A DNA stretch of 64,000 nt, taken from the NCBI GenBank assembly GCA_023457255.1, contig JAEWMB010000012.1:44899-108898 (forward strand), in the 5' to 3' direction. Positions within the stretch are counted from its first letter, which is position 1; every line of letters begins with the position of its first letter. This stretch comes from Bacillota bacterium (GTDB lineage: Bacteria > Bacillota > Clostridia > Lachnospirales > Lachnospiraceae). The notes under the pieces are model-generated. The model did no database searches, was not told where the DNA came from, and was given only the letters and a program-made list of their open reading frames with translations. A program made the translations under genes and the position numbers. Below, one piece after another: positions 17,622 through 26,526 of this stretch.

Positions 17622-19670
17622 ATGGAACAGTTAGTAACATTATTTTATGACAATTTTAAGGAGTTCCCTATTGGTGAATTTCCATATGATAAGGATCATT
17701 CTGCTACCGGAGAATATCATTTTGTAATAAACCCGGGGTATGCAGGTGAATGGGTAGATCAGGTATGTAATTACAGTTATAACGGGACAGGCCCTAGCTG
17801 GATTATAACCGAGTCCGAAGGAAAGCACTATATGGAGCAGATGCGTATAGAGAAGAATAAACCACACCGTATGTTTCCGACCCTTCAAACCGGAACCATG
17901 TTCTGGAAGGACTATCATTATCAGGCAAAGATTCGAAGACTTTCTACCAAAGGTATCGCTGGAATTGCTTTTTGCATGCAAAACAGTTTAAATACCTTAG
18001 TCTTCCAGATGGAGAAAGAGGAAGTAAGCTTAGTTTATCGGCATAAAGAAGAAGTTATCACCTTAGCTTCAGAAAAATTTTCGCAGGACTGCGATACCTA
18101 TTATACCTTAGGCATCACCTGGAAGGGAAACAAGGTGAGTTGTTATGTAGACGGTAACCTACTTCTTTCTTATGAGGGAGAACAAGTAAAGGCTGGAAAA
18201 ATTGGCATTACCGCGGATTGTCCTACACAGTTTTGTGAAGTACTCGTTAAAGTAAGCGAAGAAACCAAGGATGATATGGAGGACGCAGCAAAACAAGCAG
18301 AAGCAGAAAAGTACTTTTTACAAGAACAGCAGCCGGGGATGAAGCTTTGGAAAAAGATAGATTTAAAAGATTTTGGTACCAGCAGGCAAGTACGATTTGG
18401 ACACTTAACCGGAACGAAAGAGTGGTATATCGTATTTGGACAGGCACAAAAGCGGATCAACCGAGATGCTTATGCTCATGTGAGCTGCATTACGGCGATT
18501 GACTTAGAGGGGAATATTTTATGGCAGAGAGGTGAGCCTTCAAAAGATACTCCGGTACTTGGTAAGATTTCCGCGGATTTACCACTTCAGGTCTATGATA
18601 TTGATGGAGATGGTGTAGATGAAGTTATTACCGCGCATAATTTTGAAATCCTTATCTTAGACGGAAGAACCGGTGAAGTGAAAAAGCGTGCTAAAACACC
18701 GCTTTCCGACGATGAAGATAATACTGTAATTGGGGCTCCTTATCAGATTTATGCCTTTGACCGAATTAATCCGGACGGAATTCGTATTGCAAATTTCTCC
18801 GGTAAAAAAAGGCCAAGTGATATTTTAATGAAAGACCGTTATTGTCGTGTCTATGCATTAGATTGTGACTTAAATCTGATGTGGAAGTATAAAAGTCCAA
18901 AGAATACCGGTCATTATCCGCTTGCAATCGATGTGAATGGAGATGGATCGGATGAATTATTATGTGGATATACCTTACTTGACAGCAAGGGAAAAGAGCT
19001 ATGGACCTATCCGATTGAATTTGATCATACCGATGAAATTGTAGCCGGTAAGTTTATGGCGGGCAGTGACAAGGGATACTTTGCTTGTGTCTCAGGTACG
19101 GAAGGATTTTTCATTGGTGACTTTCAGGGAAATATTATTATGAGGGATAAAATCGGACATGCCCAGCGTGTGAGTGTGGGAAATTATTGTCCTGACAAAG
19201 AAGGATTTGAATTAGTCGTAAGTAATTTTTGGGGGCATCAAGGCATCCTATATTGCTATGACTGTTATGGAAATCCATTGTGGGAATATGAAAATGAATT
19301 AAATGGAAATATTTTAGCACCTGTCAATTGGAAGGGTGACGGAACAGATTTATTCTTGCTAAATCCGGATGTAAAGCGAGGAGGCCTGATGGATGGCTAT
19401 GGCAGACAGGTGGTTTCCTTTCCGGAGGACGGACATCCTATGATGTGCTGCGAAGCGATTGATCTATGCAATGATTGCCGTGATGAAATTGTTGTGTGGG
19501 ATTATCATTCGTTATATATCTATACCCAGGAGGATGCACCAATGGAATGTAATTATCAGCCTGTTAAGTATCCGCATTACAATGCTTCTAATTATCGCGG
19601 TGAATATTCTTTCCCGGATGAGTCCTATATAACATTTGAAGAAAATCCGTTGAAAAAGAGAGAGTCTTAA
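17622..19670 (+). CDS. Intracellular LamG-like/beta-propeller protein, possible PL11-like lyase relative
   Basis: A 682-residue protein with no signal peptide. The first 220 or so residues look like a ConA/LamG-type jelly roll (a domain often seen in glycan-processing proteins), and the rest contains FG-GAP/VCBS-like blades with calcium-binding loops DIDGDGVDEV near 326 and DVNGDGSDEL near 437. The pattern KIGHAQRVSVGNY...PDKEGFE in the C-terminal half recalls PL11/rhamnogalacturonan-lyase-type propellers. It follows the YesN gene by two bases and precedes the GH3 gene, so it belongs to the oligosaccharide-degrading operon and probably acts on an imported oligomer. I cannot assign it to a known family with certainty; it could be a lyase, a glycosidase or a non-catalytic binding protein. 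Confidence 0.45.
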   Translation: MEQLVTLFYDNFKEFPIGEFPYDKDHSATGEYHFVINPGYAGEWVDQVCNYSYNGTGPSWIITESEGKHYMEQMRIEKNKPHRMFPTLQTGTMFWKDYHYQAKIRRLSTKGIAGIAFCMQNSLNTLVFQMEKEEVSLVYRHKEEVITLASEKFSQDCDTYYTLGITWKGNKVSCYVDGNLLLSYEGEQVKAGKIGITADCPTQFCEVLVKVSEETKDDMEDAAKQAEAEKYFLQEQQPGMKLWKKIDLKDFGTSRQVRFGHLTGTKEWYIVFGQAQKRINRDAYAHVSCITAIDLEGNILWQRGEPSKDTPVLGKISADLPLQVYDIDGDGVDEVITAHNFEILILDGRTGEVKKRAKTPLSDDEDNTVIGAPYQIYAFDRINPDGIRIANFSGKKRPSDILMKDRYCRVYALDCDLNLMWKYKSPKNTGHYPLAIDVNGDGSDELLCGYTLLDSKGKELWTYPIEFDHTDEIVAGKFMAGSDKGYFACVSGTEGFFIGDFQGNIIMRDKIGHAQRVSVGNYCPDKEGFELVVSNFWGHQGILYCYDCYGNPLWEYENELNGNILAPVNWKGDGTDLFLLNPDVKRGGLMDGYGRQVVSFPEDGHPMMCCEAIDLCNDCRDEIVVWDYHSLYIYTQEDAPMECNYQPVKYPHYNASNYRGEYSFPDESYITFEENPLKKRES

Positions 19671-19767
19671 GCTCATAGTGGATTATCGAATAGAAGGATA
19701 GAGCGAAGCAGTATTGAAGCTCTGCTAGGGGGAATAGCAGGGAATACAAACAGAAATGGAGTTAAAT

Positions 19768-21918
19768 ATGCGAAAGCGAGAGGAAGCAAAACGAAAAGCA
19801 AAAGAATTAGTCAGCCGGATGGATATTTTCGAGAAAGCATCCCAATTAAGATATGACTCTCCGGCAATCCCTAGATTAAATATCCCAAGTTATAATTGGT
19901 GGAATGAAGCCTTGCACGGGGTAGCTCGCGCAGGGACTGCAACGGTATTCCCGGCTGCAATAGCAATGGCAGCGATGTTTGATGAAGAGATGATGAGACG
20001 CATCGGTGATGTTATCGCTACGGAAGGCAGGGCGAAGCATCATGCTTATGCAAAGGAAGGAGATGCCGGGATTTATAAGGGATTAACTTTCTGGTCTCCA
20101 AACATCAACTTATTCCGTGATCCAAGATGGGGACGAGGTCATGAGACCTATGGGGAAGACCCGTATCTTACCGGAACCTTAGGTGTTGCGTTTATCAAAG
20201 GCTTGCAAGGAGAAAATGAAAAGTTTCTAAAATCAGCAGCTTGCGTAAAACATCTGGCTGCACACTCTGGCCCCGAAGCGCTTCGTCACGAAATCAATGT
20301 AAAAGTATCAAAAAAAGATTTATGGGAAAGCTATTTGCCGGCCTTTAAAAGGTGTGTCAAAGAGGGGGAAGTAGAAGGTGCTATGGGAGGGTATAATCGC
20401 TTAAATGATGAGCCTTGCTGTGGCAGCTACTATCTGATGCGGGATGTGCTGCGAGGTCAATGGGGATTTGAAGGATACTTTGCTTCTGATTGTTGGGCGT
20501 TAAGAGATTTTCATGAGCATCACATGGTTACTGCTACACCTTCTGAGTCAGCAGCATTGGCATTACATACCGGTTGTGATATTAACTGCGGGTCTATGTA
20601 TCTTCAACTAATCAAAGCGCTGGAAGAAGGCTTGGTTACTGAAGAAGAGATTACTACTGCCTGTGAGCGTGCCTTTACTACCAGATATCTGCTTGGATGT
20701 TTTGAAGAAACACCATGGGATCATATTCCTTACACAGTGATAGATTGCAGGGAGCATCAGATACTAAATGAGGAAGCGGCGAAACGAAGCATTGTATTGC
20801 TTAAAAACAATGGAATGTTACCATTACAGAAAGAAAGCCTAAAGACAATCGGAGTAATAGGACCCAATGCGGATTCCAGAGTTGCCCTGCATGGTAATTA
20901 CCATGGAACCTCCTCTCATTACATCACAGTTCTGGAAGGTATTACAAAGGAAGTATCAGAACAGATATCTGTGCTGTACTCTAACGGATGCGAACTAAAA
21001 TCAGATCGTACAGAACGTTTGGCACTTCCTTTGGATCGTATTTCAGAAGCAGTAATCGCTGCAAAACACAGTGATGTGGTTGTCTTATGCGTCGGTCTTG
21101 ATGAAACGATAGAAGGGGAAGCACATCACATCAGTACCGGAGAAGCAGCCGGTGGAGATAAAGAAGATTTACTTTTACCAAAAGTACAACGAACCTTAAT
21201 AGAAGAAGTATTAAAGGTTGGAAAGCCTACGATTTTATGTCTCATGGCAGGAAGTGCAATCGACCTAAGTGAATATGAAAAGCAATGCGATGCAATCCTA
21301 ATGCTTTGGTATCCCGGTGCAAGAGGCGGCAGTGCTCTCGCACAGATTTTATTTGGTAAGGAGTCACCAAGTGGGAAACTGCCAATCACCTTTTATGGGC
21401 CGGATAATGTACTGCCGGATTTCACAGACTATAGCATGAAAAACCGTACCTATCGCTTTATTGAAAAAGAACCGCTTTATCCATTTGGTTATGGTCTTAG
21501 CTATGGTAATGTGATTTGTAAAAATGCAATTTTATTAAGCAATGGCTTTAAAGTAAATGACAGCTTGGCTGATGTCCGATCGGATACTCTTCAGATTCAT
21601 CTTACCCTTCAAAATGAAAGTGATGTCGCCACAAGAGAAGTGATACAGGTTTACTGTAAGAATCATGATTCTCCTTATGCCGTTCGTAACGTTAGTTTAT
21701 GTGCTTATAAAAATATTATGATTGAAGCATGGAAACAGGAAGATGTTCTTCTTACCATTCCAAGGAGTGCATTTTTCACGGTGGATGAGGAAGGGAACAG
21801 CAACATGGATGGAAGAAGATTTTCCCTCTTAATTGGCACCCAGGCACCGGATAAAAGAAGCAGAGAGCTTACGAATAGAAACGTACTTGAAATACAGGTT
21901 AATCATAGGATGAAATAA
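19768..21918 (+). CDS. GH3 glycosidase, probable beta-xylosidase
   Basis: A 716-residue cytoplasmic GH3 enzyme with the (alpha/beta)8 domain, the alpha/beta sandwich and a C-terminal fibronectin-III-like domain. Early motifs YNWWNEALHGVAR and FWSPNINLFRDPRWGRGHE are typical of the GH3 beta-xylosidase branch, and the nucleophile is D241 in ASDCWALRDF. An ATG 12 bases upstream (19756) is possible, but GGAG at 19758-19761 supports the ATG at 19768. Without a signal peptide it should act on imported xylo-oligosaccharides. It lies between the propeller protein and the GH4 enzyme. GH3 is secure; beta-xylosidase activity is inferred from the branch motifs and the xylanase nearby, and arabinosidase activity is an alternative. 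Confidence 0.88.
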   Translation: MRKREEAKRKAKELVSRMDIFEKASQLRYDSPAIPRLNIPSYNWWNEALHGVARAGTATVFPAAIAMAAMFDEEMMRRIGDVIATEGRAKHHAYAKEGDAGIYKGLTFWSPNINLFRDPRWGRGHETYGEDPYLTGTLGVAFIKGLQGENEKFLKSAACVKHLAAHSGPEALRHEINVKVSKKDLWESYLPAFKRCVKEGEVEGAMGGYNRLNDEPCCGSYYLMRDVLRGQWGFEGYFASDCWALRDFHEHHMVTATPSESAALALHTGCDINCGSMYLQLIKALEEGLVTEEEITTACERAFTTRYLLGCFEETPWDHIPYTVIDCREHQILNEEAAKRSIVLLKNNGMLPLQKESLKTIGVIGPNADSRVALHGNYHGTSSHYITVLEGITKEVSEQISVLYSNGCELKSDRTERLALPLDRISEAVIAAKHSDVVVLCVGLDETIEGEAHHISTGEAAGGDKEDLLLPKVQRTLIEEVLKVGKPTILCLMAGSAIDLSEYEKQCDAILMLWYPGARGGSALAQILFGKESPSGKLPITFYGPDNVLPDFTDYSMKNRTYRFIEKEPLYPFGYGLSYGNVICKNAILLSNGFKVNDSLADVRSDTLQIHLTLQNESDVATREVIQVYCKNHDSPYAVRNVSLCAYKNIMIEAWKQEDVLLTIPRSAFFTVDEEGNSNMDGRRFSLLIGTQAPDKRSRELTNRNVLEIQVNHRMK

Positions 21919-22086
21919 AAAGATTCACCTGTAATCTTATGATTTAAGAAGAATCCCTTACATTCTATTAAGTTTAAAATCCTGCTGATAAAAGAATGAG
22001 GCATAAGAAAACTAGGATTACAGTCCTGAAATTAATATTCCGAACCTACAGACAAGAGAGGCTTAGATAAGAAAGGAAGAACACAA

Positions 22087-23490
22087 ATGATTTATGCAGA
22101 CAATAAAGTATCTGATGTAAAAATTGCTTATATCGGCGGTGGCAGCCATGGATGGGCTTGGACCTTTATGACGGATCTGGCAATGGAACCTGCAATTAGT
22201 GGAACGATACGGTTATATGATATTGATATGGAGGCAGCAAAGAATAACGAATGTATTGCAAAGCGTTTATTCAGCCGTGAGGACGTTACCGGAAAGTGGG
22301 AGTTTACTACGGCAGGTTCATTGCAGGAAGCCTTAATAGATGCTGACTTTGTACTTATTTCTATTTTGCCGGGTACATTTGAAGAGATGCAGTCCGATGT
22401 ACATTACCCGGAACGATATGGTATTTATCAATCGGTTGGCGATACCTCAGGGCCTGGCGGATTGCTTCGTGCTCTTCGTACCATCCCCATGTTTGCAGAG
22501 ATAGCAAACGCGATAAAGAAGTATTCCCCAGAGGCCTGGGTAATCAATTATACGAATCCTATGACCTTGTGTGTTAAGACCTTATATCATGTATTTCCAC
22601 AGATAAAAGCGTTTGGCTGCTGTCATGAAGTTTTCGGTACCCAAAAGATTTTAAGAAATATTTGTGAGCTTGCAACCGGCTTCAAAGGAATCGAACGCAA
22701 TGAAATTTTAGTAAACGTTCTTGGTATTAACCATTTTACATGGTTTGATCAAGCGTCCTATAAAGGAATTGATTTGTTCCCAATTTATCGTAAATTCATA
22801 GAAGAAAACTTTGAGGAAGGCTATCATGATCCGGATAGAAACTGGGCAAATGGAACCTTTAACTGCGCACACAGGGTTAAGTTTGACCTCTTCCGGAAAT
22901 TTGGCTTAATAGCAGCAGCAGGGGACCGTCATTTGGCTGAATTCTTACCGGGAGATTGGTATCTAAAGGATCCTGAAACCGTGAAATCATGGAAGTTTGG
23001 ACTTACAACAGTGGAGCAAAGGAAGGTTACGCAAAAACAGCGGAAGGAACGAGCGGTCCGCTTAATGAATGGGGAGGAAAGCATCGAGTTAAAACCTACC
23101 GGCGAAGAAGGAATTATGTTAATCAAAGCACTTTGCGGCCTGGGGAGGGTTGTTAGTAATGTTAATATTCCAAATACCAATGGTCAAATTCCAAATCTTC
23201 CAAAACTTTCAGTTGTAGAAACGAATGCAGTCTTTGAAAGAAATTCCATCAAGCCTGTGGTTGCAGGAAGTTTACCGGAGAGCGTTCGTGACTTGATTTT
23301 ACCTCATGTAGAAGTACATGAGATGATTCTTGAAGCAGCACTTACCTGTGATTTTGAACTTGCGCTCAAAGCAATGACATCAGATCCCTTGGTAGAAGGT
23401 AAGTTATCAGAAGAAGATGCGAGAGAGCTGCTAACTGCGATGATTCGAAATACGGTCAAGTATCTGCCCGAAGGGTTTCAGAAGATATAA
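22087..23490 (+). CDS. GH4 glycosidase, LplD-like alpha-galacturonidase
   Basis: A 467-residue NAD- and metal-dependent GH4 enzyme. The Rossmann motif is IGGGSHGWAW near residue 15, the metal site is GCCHE at about 177-181 and NHF with H216, and GRDHLAE-type sequence (GDRHLAEFLPG) follows. The sequence is strongly reminiscent of Bacillus subtilis LplD, an alpha-galacturonidase, over its whole length, including ISILPGTFEEM and YQSVGDTSGPGG. It acts in the cytoplasm by an oxidation-elimination mechanism. In this neighbourhood it could remove alpha-linked galacturonate (pectin) or glucuronate (glucuronoxylan). AAGGAAG precedes the ATG. Confidence 0.88.
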   Translation: MIYADNKVSDVKIAYIGGGSHGWAWTFMTDLAMEPAISGTIRLYDIDMEAAKNNECIAKRLFSREDVTGKWEFTTAGSLQEALIDADFVLISILPGTFEEMQSDVHYPERYGIYQSVGDTSGPGGLLRALRTIPMFAEIANAIKKYSPEAWVINYTNPMTLCVKTLYHVFPQIKAFGCCHEVFGTQKILRNICELATGFKGIERNEILVNVLGINHFTWFDQASYKGIDLFPIYRKFIEENFEEGYHDPDRNWANGTFNCAHRVKFDLFRKFGLIAAAGDRHLAEFLPGDWYLKDPETVKSWKFGLTTVEQRKVTQKQRKERAVRLMNGEESIELKPTGEEGIMLIKALCGLGRVVSNVNIPNTNGQIPNLPKLSVVETNAVFERNSIKPVVAGSLPESVRDLILPHVEVHEMILEAALTCDFELALKAMTSDPLVEGKLSEEDARELLTAMIRNTVKYLPEGFQKI

Positions 23491-23649
23491 GCAAGTTATG
23501 AGTTGAACTTATTTAAATACCTTTTAAGTGAATAAAAAACTAATTCAAATCTCATTTAGATAACTAATCCGGAACTCGTAGAAGCAGCCAAAAGCAATTT
23601 TAAGGCAATCCTATCTTCTCGTCTCAATAATTCAAAACAATAAATAATT

Positions 23650-23698
23650 TAAAACCCCCAGAATCACACTTGTTACAGCGTCGCTTTTGGGGGTTTTT
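23650..23698 (+). terminator. Bidirectional terminator between GH4 and esterase genes
   Basis: AAAACCCCCA pairs with TGGGGGTTTT, with A/T runs on both sides, so it can end the rightward GH4 transcript and the leftward esterase transcript. Confidence 0.85.
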
Positions 23699-23752
23699 GA
23701 ATTCACAAAATTGAACTAAGTATGGGCGAAGCAATAAGGAACTGTACTCCTC

Positions 23753-24511
23753 CTAGCTTTTCAGATATTTCTCAAAAAACATCCTAAGCCCAAGCTCTGC
23801 ACAAGCATAACTATGGTCCATAGTTTCAAACAGATGGAATTGATAATGAAAAGGGTTGCTATTATAAGACATGAATAGGTCTCGTATCTTTTCATTATCA
23901 CCCCTCCAAGGATCAGTTTCCCCGCAGGAATGAAAAATCTTAGGCAAAACTTTGCTGCTGTCAATCAAGTTTTGTGCCAAGTACTTGGTACTATACTTTG
24001 TTTTTTGAAGATCACCTTCACCAAATAATAGTTTCTTTTGTAACGGACGATAGGAAAAGTCGGCATCTGCCTTATCACCGGCACCGAAAGCAGCAATGTA
24101 TCCAAAGGTTTGCGGATAGGTTAAGCCGGCCTGAAAGCATCCATAACCGCCATTGGAAAAACCGGAGACGATATTTCTTGTGCGGTCAGTTGGCAGTAGA
24201 GGAAATATGGAATGAATAATTTCCGGAAGTTCCTTTCCGACAAATGTTCCGTAACGTTCTCCTTCTGCCATATCAATAAAGCAGGAATTATAAACATGAG
24301 GACAAAAAACCGCAAGATGTTCTTTCTTAGCTAATTCTACTAAATTCGTTTCCAATGCCCAGGCCATATGGTCGCCGCTTCCGCCATGGTAGAGCCATAG
24401 TATCCTTGGCAGGTTATTATTTTCGTCATAGAACTGTTCCGGTACAATCGCAAAAACTTCCATTGTCATTCCCAGCACTTTACTTGGCAGGTGTAATTGC
24501 ATTACTGCCAT
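23753..24511 (-). CDS. CE1-like alpha/beta-hydrolase esterase
   Basis: A 252-residue esterase of the tributyrin-esterase/esterase D type, without a signal peptide. The oxyanion-hole region is LYHGGSGDH near 40-48, the nucleophile is S119 in GFSNGG, and the likely acid and base are the Asp of GETDPW and the His of DHSYA. AGGAGGT lies before the ATG. The gene starts inside the end of the upstream gene (10-bp overlap), so the two are coupled. It probably removes acetyl or feruloyl groups from imported hemicellulose fragments, given the neighbouring xylan genes; the actual ester is not known. Confidence 0.8.
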   Translation of the reverse strand: MAVMQLHLPSKVLGMTMEVFAIVPEQFYDENNNLPRILWLYHGGSGDHMAWALETNLVELAKKEHLAVFCPHVYNSCFIDMAEGERYGTFVGKELPEIIHSIFPLLPTDRTRNIVSGFSNGGYGCFQAGLTYPQTFGYIAAFGAGDKADADFSYRPLQKKLLFGEGDLQKTKYSTKYLAQNLIDSSKVLPKIFHSCGETDPWRGDNEKIRDLFMSYNSNPFHYQFHLFETMDHSYACAELGLRMFFEKYLKS

Positions 24512-25245
24512 GGTACCACCTCCTTTGATGTGCCGGTGATAGTTTCGGATAACTTACTCATTGACTGAAACATAAATTGTCTGCTAGGAAGAAGCTCAAA
24601 ATGAATCTTGCTTTTGTGACATTTAGCAAGGTGATTATTCAGCTTTAAATTATCTTCGTATACATTACTCTGTTTCTTTGTGATAAGAGTTATGTCTGTC
24701 TTTAGGTTCTCTATGGAAACCGTATCCGGATTCCATAAGTTTCTCAAGCTGTTATGAAAGGTATTTTGATCGCCTAGCCCATGGAAGATCTCATTTTTGT
24801 TTTCTTTTTGATACATGGAAGCTATGTCAAACTGTCCTTCTATGGCAATTACCTTGTGATAAAAGGATGGGATAGCAAATGCCGCTAAAACAGCAGCATA
24901 GCCTCCGGTGCCAATGCCGCTGATATATCGTGAGGTTTGCTCATCCTTTAATGGAAACCAGGTGCTGCATAGAGAAGGCAATTCCTTTGCTAAAAATTCA
25001 AAAAAATTATAATTATTCTGAGTATTTAAAAATAAACTGTTATTTCCCTGTGGCATGATTAAGGCGCAGTTACTTTGCTCAAAAAATGATGCAATCCCAA
25101 GTAAAAGCCACTGGCTATGATCTTTGCCGGAATCATGCAGCAAATAGAGTGAGTCCATTGGTTTCTTTGATTCTGGAAGTAAAACATCGAAACCAATTGG
25201 CATCTTAAGTGCGCTAGATTGTATCTGTGCTTGTATCCATCTCAT
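24502..25245 (-). CDS. Esterase-like protein lacking the serine nucleophile (probable pseudoenzyme)
   Basis: A 247-residue alpha/beta-hydrolase that is a diverged paralogue of the downstream esterase. The longer reading frame begins at 25332, but AAAGGG seven bases before 25245 supports MRWIQ as the start. The parallel features are LLHDSGKDHSQW (oxyanion region), KELPSL and the nucleophile elbow. The elbow reads SGIGTGGYAA, so G112 stands where its paralogue has S119. Without the Ser it should not hydrolyse esters by the normal route. It may bind a ligand, pair with the active enzyme or be decaying. It overlaps the downstream esterase by 10 bp and the frame is intact over its whole length, which argues against simple decay. 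Confidence 0.7.
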   Translation of the reverse strand: MRWIQAQIQSSALKMPIGFDVLLPESKKPMDSLYLLHDSGKDHSQWLLLGIASFFEQSNCALIMPQGNNSLFLNTQNNYNFFEFLAKELPSLCSTWFPLKDEQTSRYISGIGTGGYAAVLAAFAIPSFYHKVIAIEGQFDIASMYQKENKNEIFHGLGDQNTFHNSLRNLWNPDTVSIENLKTDITLITKKQSNVYEDNLKLNNHLAKCHKSKIHFELLPSRQFMFQSMSKLSETITGTSKEVVPWQ

Positions 25246-25561
25246 AAGTATACCCTTTCTTTTATCTTCCTTACTTATCGTTTTAAAGTAGTGTACTATA
25301 TCAGTTATAGACGAATTTTTAAAATAATGCAATGTCCATAGATTAGTTTTTTCTGGAGTTTTTGTAACTGTAGGGAAAGCTCCTTCGCAATTTAAGAGAT
25401 TTTGGTCATAAATAATTTCTTCTTTTTACTGTGTCCAGCGAAGCCACGAACCCACTTTACAACCTGGAAGGAATATGAGAGAATGAAACAGGAAAAATGA
25501 AACTACTGCGAACAATTATAAATTGTTGACGATCAGGATAAAATGACTTTGGAGGACTAAC

Positions 25562-26287
25562 ATGAAAGACATCTTAGACGTTCACACCCATACCTTGGCA
25601 AGCGGTCACGCATACAACACCATCAAAGAAATGGCAATAGAGGCATCCGAAAAGGGAATCGAATTGCTTGGCATAACCGAACATGCTCCTGCTATGCCCG
25701 GCACTTGCCATGAATTTTATTTTCAAAATCTTCACGTTGTTCCAAGAGAAATGTATGGCGTACAACTTCTTCTTGGAAGTGAGTTAAATATTTTGGATCA
25801 TAAGGGAACACTTGACCTGTCGAACCAAGTATTAAAAAAATTAGATGTTTGTGTAGCAAGTATCCATCCGCCATGCTATCAAAAGGGAACGAAGCAGGAG
25901 AATACAAATGCAGTCGTTGGTGCGATGGAAAATCCTTATGTAAATATTATTGGTCACCCTGACGATGGAAGATACGAACTTGATTACGAGATTATTGTAA
26001 AAAAAGCAAAAGAATTCGGGGTAATACTAGAGTTAAATAATGCTTCTTTGGCTCCGGGAAGCTTTCGGCCAAATACAAGAGAAAATGATCTTACAATGCT
26101 TCAATATTGTAGGGAATATGAAGTACCGGTTGTTATGAGCAGTGATGCGCATACGGCATACGATATAGGAAATCATGAATACGTAAAAGAGGTCATAAAA
26201 GAAGCGATGTTTCCGGAAAATCTGATTATCAATCATTCCAGGGAATTGTTGCTTCAGATGATAAAGAATCGCAGAAAAAGCATATAA
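25562..26287 (+). CDS. PHP-domain phosphatase, YcdX-like
   Basis: A 241-residue single-domain PHP protein. The metal-binding motifs are DVHTHT at 6-11, TEHAP, the Glu of GSELNI, SIHPP, GHPDDG and SSDAHTAYDIG, all in the expected order of the PHP superfamily and closest to YcdX-type phosphatases with a trinuclear zinc site. Histidinol-phosphatase-type activity is possible, but no his genes are nearby. GGAGG precedes the ATG. It appears to be a single-gene unit ending at the terminator at 26351. Confidence 0.85.
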   Translation: MKDILDVHTHTLASGHAYNTIKEMAIEASEKGIELLGITEHAPAMPGTCHEFYFQNLHVVPREMYGVQLLLGSELNILDHKGTLDLSNQVLKKLDVCVASIHPPCYQKGTKQENTNAVVGAMENPYVNIIGHPDDGRYELDYEIIVKKAKEFGVILELNNASLAPGSFRPNTRENDLTMLQYCREYEVPVVMSSDAHTAYDIGNHEYVKEVIKEAMFPENLIINHSRELLLQMIKNRRKSI

Positions 26288-26309
26288 TAAAATCTCATTT
26301 TGATTTCCA

Positions 26310-26338
26310 TTGACAAATTTTTTGTCCACTGTTAAGAT
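26310..26338 (+). promoter_or_regulatory. Sigma-A promoter for glnA
   Basis: TTGACA at 26310-26315, a 17-base spacer and TAAGAT at 26333-26338. The predicted start of transcription is only a few bases before the hairpin at 26351, so the transcript from this promoter meets a terminator almost at once. Confidence 0.6.
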
Positions 26339-26350
26339 TATTACATTATA

Positions 26351-26389
26351 GACAAAGGCGTCTTGGAATAGGAGCCTTTGTCTTTTTTT
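26351..26389 (+). terminator. Terminator/attenuator in the glnA leader
   Basis: GACAAAGGC (26351-26359) pairs with GCCTTTGTC (26374-26382) and is followed by TTTTTTT. It can end the PHP transcript, but it also lies directly downstream of the glnA promoter. The overlapping alternative hairpin AGAC-AAAGGC-GTCT (26350-26363) has a hexaloop with A at position 1 and G at position 4, the loop pattern recognised by ANTAR proteins. An ANTAR gene lies right after glnA. Confidence 0.65.
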
Positions 26390-26526
26390 ATTAGTATGGC
26401 GGGAGGCTGGCTTGTTTTTTGCTGTGGCTGATGATTTCATTGCTATAAAATTAGCATTTTTGAGAGGCAAGTTCAGCATGCAGATTGAAACTTACAGGAG
26501 TAAACTAATTAATCAGGAGGTAACGT

